Origin: an uncultured Ectothiorhodospiraceae bacterium | GTDB lineage: Bacteria > Pseudomonadota > Gammaproteobacteria > UBA6429 > Thiohalophilaceae | Reading direction: 5' to 3' | Assembly: GCA_947258695.1 (NCBI GenBank) | Contig: CAMYJG010000001.1 | Location: forward strand, 62,001 to 126,000 | Length of the DNA: 64,000 nt | The notes under the pieces: model-generated | Seen by the model: only the letters and a program-made list of their open reading frames with translations | The model's database searches: none | What the model was told of the DNA's origin: nothing | Translations under genes and position numbers: made by a program | Shown: positions 43,354 to 52,989 of the stretch, piece by piece | Layout of the letters: each line of letters starts with the position of its first letter | Numbering within the stretch: the stretch's first letter is position 1

Positions 43354-44236
43354 TATTGTAGATTTTCCCGATAAACTCGATCAAGCCGCAGGATTAAGAC
43401 GAATGGCAAAACCAAAGCCCGTTAGAGTTATAACAATTGCAAGTGGTAAAGGGGGTGTTGGAAAAACCAACGTTTCAGTTAACCTCGCTGTAGCACTTGC
43501 TTCTCAAAATAAAAATGTCACTATACTGGATGCTGATTTAGGCCTGGCAAATATTGATGTCATGCTAGGTCTCCATTCAGACAAAAACTTGTCGCATGTT
43601 ATGAAAGGCGAATGCGAACTTGAAGAAATATTACTTGATGGCCCTAATGGCATAAAAGTTATACCTGCATCTTCTGGTATTAAAAATATGGCAGAGATGT
43701 CTCCTGCAGAACATGCCGGTCTGGTAAGCGCTTTTAGCGAACTTAGTCATGATATAGATGTATTATTAGTTGATTCAGCAGCAGGCATTTCAGAAAGTGT
43801 AGTGAGCTTTTCACGTGCAGCACAGGAAGTCATTATAGTTGTATGTGATGAACCTGCTTCTATTACTGATGCCTATGCTTTAATAAAACTTCTCAGTAGT
43901 GAACAAGATATATTTAAATTTCATGTTTTAGCTAACATGGTGTCTGGTCCACAGCAAGGCAGGGAAGTGTATGACAAGTTAGCGAAAGTATCGAATCGTT
44001 TTCTTGATGTTGCGTTAGATTATATCGGTCATATACCTTACGATGAGCACTTACAGAAGGCTGTTAAGCGTCAAAAATCCGTCGTTGAAGTCTTTCCACG
44101 CAGCAGAGCAGCGCAATCATTTCAAACATTGTCAAAAAAGGTAAACAATTGGCCTATACCCACTGCATCAGGTGGACACCTTGAGTTTTTTGTGGAAAGG
44201 TTAGTGTCGGGATCAACATTGGAGGTTCTGCCATGA
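43340..44236 (+). CDS. flhG: Flagellar number regulator FlhG/FleN (MinD-like ATPase)
   Basis: 'ASGKGGVGKTNVSVNLAVALA', 'DADLGLANIDVMLGL'; between flhF and fliA. Confidence 0.95.
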   Translation: MEMVDIVDFPDKLDQAAGLRRMAKPKPVRVITIASGKGGVGKTNVSVNLAVALASQNKNVTILDADLGLANIDVMLGLHSDKNLSHVMKGECELEEILLDGPNGIKVIPASSGIKNMAEMSPAEHAGLVSAFSELSHDIDVLLVDSAAGISESVVSFSRAAQEVIIVVCDEPASITDAYALIKLLSSEQDIFKFHVLANMVSGPQQGREVYDKLAKVSNRFLDVALDYIGHIPYDEHLQKAVKRQKSVVEVFPRSRAAQSFQTLSKKVNNWPIPTASGGHLEFFVERLVSGSTLEVLP

Positions 44237-44961
44237 ATGGCATAGCAGCATATTCAGAACAACAACCTAACTATACCGATGATATGGTAGAGCGTCATGC
44301 ACCTCTCGTTAAGAGAATTGCATGTCATTTAATTAACCGTTTACCTGCTTGCGTACAACTTGAAGACATGGTTCAGGCTGGCATGATTGGTTTGTTAGAA
44401 GCTACCGGAAAGTATGACGAATCACAAGGCGCCAGTTTCGAAACATATGCTGGCATTCGTATTCGTGGTTCAATGTTAGATGAAATTCGTAAGAACGATT
44501 GGGCGCCTCGCTCAGTTCATCGTAAAGCCCGGCAAGTAGCCGAAGCAGTCCGCGAAATTGAAAACGAACATGGCAGAGATGCACGAGATATAGAAATTGC
44601 CGAAACTCTCGACATGAGTTTAGGTGAATATTACAAAATTCTGCAGGATAATAGTTACCATAAAGTACTTAGTGTCGATGATACTAGTGTCACAACTGGT
44701 GAGACTATGCTTGATAGCATGTCTGATAATGCGCCAGGCATTCTTGATGGTATGCATAAAGATGATATGCAAAAACTGTTATCAGAAGCGATCGCAGGAT
44801 TACCTGAACGCGAACGTTTAGTCATGGCGCTTTATTACGATGAAGAACTTAATTTGCGCGAAATAGGCGCTGTTATGGGTGTCAGCGAATCACGTGTTAG
44901 CCAGATTCATAGTCAGGCTATTATTCGCTTACAATCACGTATGTCTGTTCGTCCTGAATGA
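44233..44961 (+). CDS. fliA: RNA polymerase sigma factor FliA (sigma-28)
   Basis: 'LVKRIACHLINRLPACVQLEDMVQAGMIGLLEA', 'FETYAGIRIRGSMLDEIR', 'ALYYDEELNLREIGAVMGVSESRVSQIHSQA'. Confidence 0.97.
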   Translation: MNGIAAYSEQQPNYTDDMVERHAPLVKRIACHLINRLPACVQLEDMVQAGMIGLLEATGKYDESQGASFETYAGIRIRGSMLDEIRKNDWAPRSVHRKARQVAEAVREIENEHGRDARDIEIAETLDMSLGEYYKILQDNSYHKVLSVDDTSVTTGETMLDSMSDNAPGILDGMHKDDMQKLLSEAIAGLPERERLVMALYYDEELNLREIGAVMGVSESRVSQIHSQAIIRLQSRMSVRPE

Positions 44962-45094
44962 GAGTAACGCTAAATTATCCATACTTTTATTCACGTTACT
45001 TTCACTTTTTACCCACTTTTTGACCAAAACCCTCTCTAAAATAATTATTTAAAAAGATTTCAACACTTTTTAAACATTGTTTTCTTCTTTTCCT

Positions 45095-45121
45095 TAAGAA
45101 ATCTCGCTAACTGGCCGATAA
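45095..45121 (+). promoter_or_regulatory. Sigma-28 (FliA) promoter upstream of cheY
   Basis: TAAGAAAT-N11-GCCGATAA; the -10 matches the consensus exactly, and it lies between fliA and cheY. Confidence 0.72.
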
Positions 45122-45212
45122 CTTTCATAACTATAGTGATAATTCTTGCTTTAATACGCCTTTATTATAGTCAGGAATAATCGGTTTAAATGTGTACTGC
45201 GGAGGATAACTT

Positions 45213-45596
45213 GTGGACACGGATATGAAAATTCTTGTTGTAGATGATTTTTCTACAATGCGTCGAATAATTAAAAATTTACTACGAGACTTGGGCTTCA
45301 ATAATACCAGTGAAGCTGATGATGGGTTAACTGCATTACCAATGCTAAAGAGTGGTGACTTTGATTTATTAGTCACTGACTGGAATATGCCTGGTATGCA
45401 AGGGATTGATTTGCTCAAGGCCGTAAGAGCAGACGAAAACCTACAAAATATACCTGTCTTAATGGTAACAGCTGAACAGAAAAAAGAACAAATTGTTGAA
45501 GCTGCTCAGGCTGGTGTTAATGGCTATATTGTAAAACCCTTTACTGCTTTAATCCTAAAAGAAAAGCTAGAAAAGATTTTTGCACGCATTAATTAA
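45213..45596 (+). CDS. cheY: Chemotaxis response regulator CheY
   Basis: 'MKILVVDDFSTMRRIIKNLLRDLGFNN...LLVTDWNMPGMQGIDLLKAVR'. Confidence 0.97.
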   Translation: MDTDMKILVVDDFSTMRRIIKNLLRDLGFNNTSEADDGLTALPMLKSGDFDLLVTDWNMPGMQGIDLLKAVRADENLQNIPVLMVTAEQKKEQIVEAAQAGVNGYIVKPFTALILKEKLEKIFARIN

Positions 45597-45616
45597 TGTA
45601 GTTAGGGATTTAAATC

Positions 45617-46354
45617 ATGATAGAAGACGAAGAACTTATTACTGACGACAATATTGCCAGGGTAAAAGATCTGTTAGTTTGCATGGAAAAAGGTCATGAA
45701 GAAGAGGCAATTGAAATCATTGATGAGTTAACGACAATTCGTGAGACTGAACTTTACCAGGATATGGGTAAGCTGACTCGAGAATTACATGATGCAATTT
45801 CAAATTTTGGTGTTGATGATTCAATAAGTATCATGGCAGAAAAAAGTATTCCCGATGCCCGGGAAAGATTGAATTATGTTATTTCTAAAACAGATGAAGC
45901 TGCAAATAGCACTTTAGAAGCGATTGAAGAATCAATTCCGATATGTGACAACTTAAATGATCAGGCATCAGAATTGCATACATCATGGCAGAAGTTTACT
46001 AATCGAGAGTTATCGGCTGATGAGTTTCGTGCTTTAAGTAAAAATATTGAGGCGTTTTTCACAAAAACTCAAGATATGGGAACAGTAAAAGACCATTTAA
46101 CGGCTATATTGCTTGCACAAGAATACCAGGATTTAACCGGACAAATAATCAAGAAAGTGATTAACCTGGTAGGTGAAGTAGAAGATAAATTAATAGGATT
46201 AATACAAATAACCGGCGCTCCACAGGTTGATGAAAGTAAAGCAAAAGATGATGCCGCAGAACTGGATGGCCCACCTGTTCCAGGCCTTGCACACAAAGAT
46301 ACAGTATCAGGCCAGGATGAAGTAGATGATTTACTTTCTAGCCTGGGATTTTAA
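45617..46354 (+). CDS. cheZ: Chemotaxis phosphatase CheZ
   Basis: 'AQEYQDLTGQIIKKVINLV' and C-terminal CheY-binding peptide 'QDEVDDLLSSLGF'. Confidence 0.96.
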   Translation: MIEDEELITDDNIARVKDLLVCMEKGHEEEAIEIIDELTTIRETELYQDMGKLTRELHDAISNFGVDDSISIMAEKSIPDARERLNYVISKTDEAANSTLEAIEESIPICDNLNDQASELHTSWQKFTNRELSADEFRALSKNIEAFFTKTQDMGTVKDHLTAILLAQEYQDLTGQIIKKVINLVGEVEDKLIGLIQITGAPQVDESKAKDDAAELDGPPVPGLAHKDTVSGQDEVDDLLSSLGF

Positions 46355-46378
46355 TAATGAAGTTGGAAATTTAGTACT

Positions 46379-48553
46379 ATGGATGATGAATTACTAGAGG
46401 ATTTTTTAATTGAAGCAGGCGAAATTCTTGAGCAACTGAATGAACAGTTGGTTGAACTCGAGAATAGTCCTGAAGATTCAGATCTATTAAATGCCGTTTT
46501 TCGTGGATTCCATACGATTAAAGGCGGTGCAGGTTTCCTAGCAATAGATGTGATGGTTGCAATTTGTCATCGTACTGAAGATATTTTTAATATGCTTCGT
46601 AATGATGAAATTAAAATTGATAACCATCTGATGGATACAGTTTTACCGGTACTGGATGTATTAAACGCTCAGTTTGATGCATTACGCAGTGGTGAAGATC
46701 CCGAGGCGGCAGAGCCAGAATTATTAAGTGGACTAGAAGCTATAATCTCAGGTGACAGTGCAGCAACAGAAAGTCCTGACGAAGTACCTCCAGAACCAGC
46801 TGCAGAACAAAGTGAATCTGAAGATATTACTGATGATGAGTTTGAAGCCATGCTTGATGAGGCTGCTGCTAAAAAAGCTGAATCAGATACAGGTTCTTCA
46901 TCAGATGAAATAACAGATGAAGAATTTGAATCGCTACTTGATGACTTGCATGGTAAAGGTAAGTTCTCTGAAGAACCAATTTCTACTCCTGAAACAACAA
47001 GCACAGCAACAAATAGTGATGAAATAAATGAAGATGAATTTGAATCACTGTTAGATGATATACATGGCAAAGGGTCTTTCTCAGCTGATAGTGCTTCAGC
47101 TAAAGCCAATGCCACAGATAAAAATGAAAAGAGCTTCGAAGAAAGTAAAAAAGATGATGAAATCTCAGAAGATGAATTTGAAGCACTTTTAGATGATATA
47201 CATGGTAAAGGTTCATTTTCAGCCGGTTCAGAAGAAGCAGCTGAAGATAAGCCTAAAGTTGAAGCCACACCTCCAGCTAAGACGAAGCCACCAGCTAAAA
47301 AAGAAAAGCCGATAGCAGAGACAAAAGCGACAACGCCTGATAAAGAAGCTAAACCAAAAGCAGTTAAAGACGCTAAGCCTGCTGCTGAAACATCAGTGCG
47401 TGTTGATACAAGTCGACTCGATGAAATTATGAATATGGTTGGTGAGTTAGTATTAGTAAGAAATCGTATATCACGTTTAGGTTCAGATGGTGGCGATTCT
47501 TCAAGCGAAGAAATGTCAAAAGCCATTGCTAATCTTGATTTAGTTACTGCTGATTTACAATTATCAGTTATGAAAACAAGAATGCAACCTATCAAAAAAG
47601 TCTTTGGTCGTTTCCCCCGGGTTGTTCGTGACTTGGCACGCAGTCTTAAAAAAGACATTAAGCTTGATATGGTTGGGGAAGATACCGATCTTGATAAAAA
47701 TTTAGTGGAAGCGTTGGCTGATCCTTTAGTCCATCTGGTCAGAAACTCAGTTGATCATGGTGTAGAAATGCCAGACGAACGTGAAAAAGCAGGAAAACCA
47801 CGTCAGGGTAATGTTGTGCTCTCTGCCTCACAAGAAGGTGATCATATTTTATTATCAATTACTGATGATGGCGGTGGAATGGATGCCGATAAGCTTAGAA
47901 ACATCGCAATCAACAAAGGCATACATGATAAAGAATCCGCCTCACGCTTAACTGATGTTGAATGTTATAACCTGATCTTTGCTCCTGGTTTTTCTACTAA
48001 GGAAGAAATTTCAGATATATCAGGTCGCGGTGTCGGTATGGACGTGGTCAAAACAAGCATCACATCTTTAAATGGATCAATAGAAATTGATTCCGAGTTA
48101 GGAAAAGGTACCATTATCAACATTAAGGTACCACTGACACTGGCGATTATGTCTACCTTAATGGTCAGGTTAAAAGAGCAGCTTTTCTCATTACCATTAG
48201 TGAATGTGAATGAAATATTCCACCTGGATTTAACCAAGACTAATGTCATGGATGGTAAACGTGTCGTACTTGTCAGGGGTAAAACCTTGCCTCTTTATTA
48301 TCTCAACAACTGGTTAGTAAATGGTGAAAGTAATGCACCTTTACCAAAAGAAGGGCATGTAGTTGTTGTACATATTGGAACGCAAAAAGTTGGCTTTATT
48401 GTTGATGAATTAATTGGTCAGGAAGAAGTTGTTATAAAACCACTCGGTGCAATGTTACATGGTATTTCAGGTTTGGCAGGAGCGACGATAACCGGTGATG
48501 GAGGAATTGCGCTTATCCTTGATATTCCGGGTTTAATGAAAATGTATGCGTAA
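46379..48553 (+). CDS. cheA: Chemotaxis histidine kinase CheA
   Basis: Hpt 'FRGFHTIKGGAGF', 'GELVLVRNRISRL', 'HLVRNSVDHGVEMPDERE', C-terminal CheW-like domain. Confidence 0.97.
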   Translation: MDDELLEDFLIEAGEILEQLNEQLVELENSPEDSDLLNAVFRGFHTIKGGAGFLAIDVMVAICHRTEDIFNMLRNDEIKIDNHLMDTVLPVLDVLNAQFDALRSGEDPEAAEPELLSGLEAIISGDSAATESPDEVPPEPAAEQSESEDITDDEFEAMLDEAAAKKAESDTGSSSDEITDEEFESLLDDLHGKGKFSEEPISTPETTSTATNSDEINEDEFESLLDDIHGKGSFSADSASAKANATDKNEKSFEESKKDDEISEDEFEALLDDIHGKGSFSAGSEEAAEDKPKVEATPPAKTKPPAKKEKPIAETKATTPDKEAKPKAVKDAKPAAETSVRVDTSRLDEIMNMVGELVLVRNRISRLGSDGGDSSSEEMSKAIANLDLVTADLQLSVMKTRMQPIKKVFGRFPRVVRDLARSLKKDIKLDMVGEDTDLDKNLVEALADPLVHLVRNSVDHGVEMPDEREKAGKPRQGNVVLSASQEGDHILLSITDDGGGMDADKLRNIAINKGIHDKESASRLTDVECYNLIFAPGFSTKEEISDISGRGVGMDVVKTSITSLNGSIEIDSELGKGTIINIKVPLTLAIMSTLMVRLKEQLFSLPLVNVNEIFHLDLTKTNVMDGKRVVLVRGKTLPLYYLNNWLVNGESNAPLPKEGHVVVVHIGTQKVGFIVDELIGQEEVVIKPLGAMLHGISGLAGATITGDGGIALILDIPGLMKMYA
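46823..47228 (+). repeat. Peptide repeat in CheA linker (about 4 copies, first degenerate)
   Basis: ITDDEFEAMLDE / DEITDEEFESLLDDLHGKGKFS / DEINEDEFESLLDDIHGKGSFS / DEISEDEFEALLDDIHGKGSFS. Confidence 0.92.
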
Positions 48554-48601
48554 ATTATATTATCTTAGTGATATGAATAAATACGTAGTGAGGAAAGGTG
48601 A

Positions 48602-49687
48602 ATGCCAACCCGTGTTTTAATTGTAGATGACTCCGGATTTTTTCGGCGTCGGGTAAAAGAAATACTTGAAGAAGATCCAATGATAACGGTAATTGGTGAT
48701 GCGGCTAATGGTCAGGAAGCAATTGATAAGTCGGCAGAGTTAAAACCGGATGTCATAACCATGGATATTGAAATGCCGGTGCTGGATGGGATTAAAGCTA
48801 CAAAAAAAATCATGGAAGTAAATCCAACGCCTATCGTTATGTTTTCTTCATTAACCACTGAAGGTGCTAAAGCCACATTAGAAGCGCTTGAAGCAGGTGC
48901 GTTAGATTTTTTACCTAAGCGTTTTGAAGATATTTCACAAGATCGAGATGAAGCTAAAAAATTACTCTGTCAACGAGTACGTGCAATTGCACAGCAAAAA
49001 CACAGCTTAAAGAAAATAGCGCCTAAAGTTAAGGTAGATAAGACCGAGCCTGTTAAGTCCAAACCCACAACGGTAACAGCAGCGACAAATAAAGCTCCTG
49101 TTAGAATAGGTAAAAGCGGTGGAGTTGATTTGGTTGCGATTGGCACTTCAACAGGAGGGCCACTAGCATTACAAACGGTTCTTGTCGATTTACCCGCTAA
49201 CTTTTCAAAACCCATTATCATTGTTCAACACATGCCTGCAACATTCACTCCTGCCTTTGCTAAGCGTTTAGATCAGTTATGTAAAATCACTGTTAAAGAA
49301 GCAGTTGATGGTGACAAATTACAACCCGGAGTCGCCTTGTTAGCACCGGGTGGAAAACAAATGTTAATTGAAGGACGAGCAGGTAGTGCCACAGTAAAAA
49401 TTATTGATAGTGAACCAAGTTTAACCTACAAACCCTCTGTCGATATTACTTTCAGATCAGTTAACAAAGTATTTCCAGCAAAAACCCTGGCAATTGTATT
49501 AACGGGTATGGGTGCAGATGGAAGAGAAGGAGCACGTAGTTTAAAAACTCAAGGTTCAGAAATATGGGCGCAAGATGAAGAAAGTAGTGTGGTTTATGGT
49601 ATGCCAGCCGCCGTTGTTGATGCCGGTTTGGCGGATAACATTCTAAGCCTGGACGATGTCTCTAAAGCAATTATTAAACGAATATGA
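48602..49687 (+). CDS. cheB: Chemotaxis methylesterase CheB
   Basis: Receiver 'VLIVDDSGFFRRRVKEILEED', methylesterase 'AIGTSTGGPLALQTVL' and 'GMGADGREGARSLK'. Confidence 0.97.
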   Translation: MPTRVLIVDDSGFFRRRVKEILEEDPMITVIGDAANGQEAIDKSAELKPDVITMDIEMPVLDGIKATKKIMEVNPTPIVMFSSLTTEGAKATLEALEAGALDFLPKRFEDISQDRDEAKKLLCQRVRAIAQQKHSLKKIAPKVKVDKTEPVKSKPTTVTAATNKAPVRIGKSGGVDLVAIGTSTGGPLALQTVLVDLPANFSKPIIIVQHMPATFTPAFAKRLDQLCKITVKEAVDGDKLQPGVALLAPGGKQMLIEGRAGSATVKIIDSEPSLTYKPSVDITFRSVNKVFPAKTLAIVLTGMGADGREGARSLKTQGSEIWAQDEESSVVYGMPAAVVDAGLADNILSLDDVSKAIIKRI

Positions 49688-50430
49688 AAATTGATTTTTT
49701 AACAATTTCAGGTTTATTAATAGGTGTTGCAGCCATTCTGGTTGGACAACACCTTGAAGGTGGTGCGATATCTACTTTAATTAATGGCCCTGCAGCATTA
49801 ATTGTAATTGGCGGTACCCTGGGTGCAGTTATGTTGCAATCACCTATATTAATTTTTGTGCGTGCGATAAAAATGTTGTGGTGGACGATTAATACACCTC
49901 AGTTTGATACTGAAGCAGTGATACAAAAAATATTAAGCTGGAGTAACATTGCTCGCCGTGAAGGATTGCTCGGGCTAGAAAATCTTGAAGATGCGGAAAC
50001 TGATCGTTTTTCAAAAAAAGGGTTACAACTATTGATAGATGGTAGCGAGCCTGAAGCAATACGTACGATACTAGAAGTTGATATTCATACCCGGGAGAAT
50101 TTTGATTTACAGGCAGCACGGGTTTACGAAAGTATGGGAGGGTATAGTCCTACCATTGGTATTATTGGTGCAGTATTAGGATTGATACAGGTGATGGGTA
50201 ATCTTTCTGATCCGGGTAAACTAGGTGGAGGGATTGCAGTTGCCTTTGTTGCAACAATATATGGTGTTGCATTGGCTAACCTTGTTTTTCTCCCTGTTGC
50301 AAATAAACTCAAAAGCATTGTAACGACTGACGCTCATTTCAGCGAAATGATTATTGAAGGCCTAGTATCAATCGCTGAAGGTGAGAATCCTCGTAACATT
50401 GAGACTAAATTGTTAGGTTTCTTGCGCTAA
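49684..50430 (+). CDS. motC: MotC-type flagellar stator protein (second MotA paralogue)
   Basis: 'MKIDFLTISGLLIGVAAILVGQHLEGGAISTLINGPAALIVIGGTLGAVMLQSP', 'GIIGAVLGLIQVMGNL'. Confidence 0.94.
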   Translation: MKIDFLTISGLLIGVAAILVGQHLEGGAISTLINGPAALIVIGGTLGAVMLQSPILIFVRAIKMLWWTINTPQFDTEAVIQKILSWSNIARREGLLGLENLEDAETDRFSKKGLQLLIDGSEPEAIRTILEVDIHTRENFDLQAARVYESMGGYSPTIGIIGAVLGLIQVMGNLSDPGKLGGGIAVAFVATIYGVALANLVFLPVANKLKSIVTTDAHFSEMIIEGLVSIAEGENPRNIETKLLGFLR

Positions 50431-50449
50431 ATGTTAGCAGGAATCAATT

Positions 50450-51298
50450 ATGGCAAGAAAAAAACCCATATCTCATGAATCTGATAATACTGATCGTTGG
50501 ATGGTATCCTATGCTGACTTCGTAACATTATTATTTGCCTTTTTTGTTGTGATGTATGCAATATCATCAGTTAATGAAGGAAAATACCGGGTTTTAGCAG
50601 ACACCATGACGGATGCTTTTAAGGTAGCTCCTAAATCACCCGATCCTATTCAAATAGGTAAAGAATCAAAAGCTGTTAGTAGTACCTCTCAAAATGAAAT
50701 TATAAAAACTATTAAAGTTCTGCCAAAACCCGAACGTACTTATGAACGTGAAATGAAGCAGATAGCAGAAACTGTCAGTCAGTCTGTTCAACCACTTATC
50801 GATAAAAAATTGATTAAAGTTACCCAGCATAAACTCTGGGTAGAAATTGAGATGAACAGTAAAATTCTGTTTTCTAGTGCGGATTCTGAATTAGAAGATG
50901 AAGCTTTACCTGCTTTAAAATCTTTAGCACAAGTACTAAAAGCTCTGCCAAATGCGATTGATGTTGAAGGTCATACTGATAATATCCCTATCAATAACGA
51001 ATTATTTCCATCTAACTGGGAATTATCAGCTTCTCGAGCTGCCAGTGTTGTACATTTATTTACAAAATATGGGGTAAATCCTAGCCGCTTGTCTTCGATC
51101 GGTTACGCTGAATACAGACCAATAGCAAGTAATAGTACAGCAGATGGCCGTTTACGTAACCGTAGAGTAAAAGTCGTTATTCTGGCGGATAAAAATGCGC
51201 GCCGAATAGTAGAAATTGATCGCGATATAGGCCAAGCTGAAAGAAGTAATAGTACGTCAACAAACGGCAAAAATGCAGGCGCGGAAGGTGGATCGTGA
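50450..51298 (+). CDS. motD: MotD-type flagellar stator protein (second MotB paralogue)
   Basis: 'DRWMVSYADFVTLLFAFFVVMYAISSVNEGKYRVLADTM', OmpA-like 'VEGHTDNIPI'. Confidence 0.94.
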   Translation: MARKKPISHESDNTDRWMVSYADFVTLLFAFFVVMYAISSVNEGKYRVLADTMTDAFKVAPKSPDPIQIGKESKAVSSTSQNEIIKTIKVLPKPERTYEREMKQIAETVSQSVQPLIDKKLIKVTQHKLWVEIEMNSKILFSSADSELEDEALPALKSLAQVLKALPNAIDVEGHTDNIPINNELFPSNWELSASRAASVVHLFTKYGVNPSRLSSIGYAEYRPIASNSTADGRLRNRRVKVVILADKNARRIVEIDRDIGQAERSNSTSTNGKNAGAEGGS

Positions 51299-52092
51299 AA
51301 ATCTGGGCAGTAGCCAATCAGAAAGGCGGGGTGGGTAAAACTACAACCGCGGTATCACTTGCAGGTCACCTGGCGACTCAAGGTTCACGCGTATTACTTG
51401 TCGATATGGATCCGCAAGGTTCAATGACGTCTTACTTTGGTTATGATCCAGATGACATGCCCCGAAGCATATATAACTTGTTTCAACTGGATGATTTTTC
51501 TTATCAAAATATTTCACCACTACTCACTGATACCAAGGTAGATTATTTAAAACTTTTACCCGCATCTACAGCATTAGCGACACTGGATCGGCAGCTCGGT
51601 ACTAAAGAGGGTAAAGGACTGGTACTTAAGAAAACATTGTCCTCGTTAGATCAACACTTTGATTATGTACTAATTGACTGTTTACCCATGTTAGGCATTC
51701 TTATGGTTAATGCTTTAGCTGCGTGTGATACATTATTATTACCTGTGCAAACCGAATTTTTAGCACTTAAAGGTTTAGATAGAATGATGCATACACTGGA
51801 TATGATTACTAAATCCAGGAAAATACCACTTCCTTCAACAATTGTTCCTACTATGTTCGACAGACGTACACGCGCATCGACTGAAAGCTTAAGGGCATTA
51901 AGAGAAAAGTACCAGGATAAAGTCTGGGATTCAGTGATTCCGGTTGATACACAGTTCAGAGAGGCTAGTCGTCGTGGTTTACCAATTTCTTTAATGAATA
52001 AATCTTCTCGTGGTTCTAAAGCTTATGCGGCATTATTACATGCTTTATTGCATCCTAAACAAGAACCACATTTAAAACTGGTTAGCTCTTAA
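51295..52092 (+). CDS. ParA-family ATPase of the chemotaxis cluster (ParC/Soj-like)
   Basis: 'VANQKGGVGKTTTAVSLAGHLATQGSRVLLVDMDPQGSMTSYFGY'. Confidence 0.93.
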   Translation: MKIWAVANQKGGVGKTTTAVSLAGHLATQGSRVLLVDMDPQGSMTSYFGYDPDDMPRSIYNLFQLDDFSYQNISPLLTDTKVDYLKLLPASTALATLDRQLGTKEGKGLVLKKTLSSLDQHFDYVLIDCLPMLGILMVNALAACDTLLLPVQTEFLALKGLDRMMHTLDMITKSRKIPLPSTIVPTMFDRRTRASTESLRALREKYQDKVWDSVIPVDTQFREASRRGLPISLMNKSSRGSKAYAALLHALLHPKQEPHLKLVSS

Positions 52093-52093
52093 C

Positions 52094-52855
52094 ATGGCTA
52101 AAAATAACTCAAATACCCTGGTAGATGAGAAGCTTGCTGTCTCATTATTTCTTGACTCACTGTTACGTGAGCCCGAGGTTGAAACAGTAGAAACGACACC
52201 TGAAATTAAACCTGTTATTGAAGTTCAGCAACCTGAGGTTAAACTTACACCAGATATTGAGTTAAAAGAAACAATTCCAGAGCCTGTTGTTGAAGTTAAA
52301 CCTGATGTATCTGTTCAAGTTGAAGACAAGATAGATACTAAACATGAGACAACGACGGATGCAAAACCCGCTTCAATTATTCCGGAATGGGCTAACGAAC
52401 CTTTTCAAATTTTACTTTTTGAAGTAGCAGGACTAAAACTAGCCGTTCCCCTTATAGAGTTATGTGGTGTCATAGAGTGGAAAGATGAAGTTACTGAAAT
52501 GCCAGGACATGCCGATTTTTACATGGGAATTCTGCGACATTTAAATTATAAAATTGCCGTCATTGATACTGCACGAATGGTATTACCCTCAAATAAGCTT
52601 GCACAATTGGCAGGTGATAATCCACGTGAGCGCGTCAATCATATCGTTTTGATTGATGACTACCGCTGGGGACTGGCCTGCGACAATATTGGCGAAGTGA
52701 TTACAATTCAGCCTGACGAAGTCCGTTGGAAAACGTCAAAAAATAGCCGCAACTGGTTAGCCGGCACCGTTATTGAACATATGTGTGCTTTATTAAATAG
52801 CGAGGGCTTTGCAGTTATGTTAGAAAATGGTCAGGAACCCCATGAACGGCCATAA
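52094..52855 (+). CDS. CheW-domain protein with Pro/Glu/Val-rich N-terminal extension
   Basis: C-terminal CheW fold 'PFQILLFEVAGLKLAVPLIELCGVIEW...FYMGILRHLNYKIAVIDTARMV'. Confidence 0.88.
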   Translation: MAKNNSNTLVDEKLAVSLFLDSLLREPEVETVETTPEIKPVIEVQQPEVKLTPDIELKETIPEPVVEVKPDVSVQVEDKIDTKHETTTDAKPASIIPEWANEPFQILLFEVAGLKLAVPLIELCGVIEWKDEVTEMPGHADFYMGILRHLNYKIAVIDTARMVLPSNKLAQLAGDNPRERVNHIVLIDDYRWGLACDNIGEVITIQPDEVRWKTSKNSRNWLAGTVIEHMCALLNSEGFAVMLENGQEPHERP

Positions 52856-52898
52856 ACCATACAAAAAACATAGCAATAGGGCAATTCAATACTAAAAT

Positions 52899-52963
52899 TG
52901 GCATAGTAAATGCAGATTATATTTATAGTCGGTCATGTGCCAGAATATTGGCACGTATTAGGC
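52899..52963 (+). promoter_or_regulatory. Two overlapping-class sigma-54-like boxes plus an inverted repeat upstream of cheW
   Basis: TGGCATAGTAAATGCA (52899) and TGGCACGTATTAGGCC (52949), both GG-N10-GC; inverted repeat GTGCCA-gaatat-TGGCAC at about 52937-52954. Confidence 0.4.
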
Positions 52964-52989
52964 CAGCTAAAGAAACAGGAGAATAATAA

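Noticed and set aside
46823-47228. CRISPR-like or DNA-level tandem repeat in cheA
   Set aside because: Repetition is at protein level with divergent codons and spacers inside a coding frame.
46669-47658. 329-aa minus-strand ORF opposite cheA
   Set aside because: Ser/Leu-rich shadow frame produced by GAA/GAT/GCA-rich codons of the CheA linker; no start context, and the sense gene is certain.
51295-52092. ParA gene as evidence for a plasmid or partition locus
   Set aside because: It sits inside the che/mot cluster between motD and cheW, a known chemotaxis-localisation arrangement; no parB next to it.
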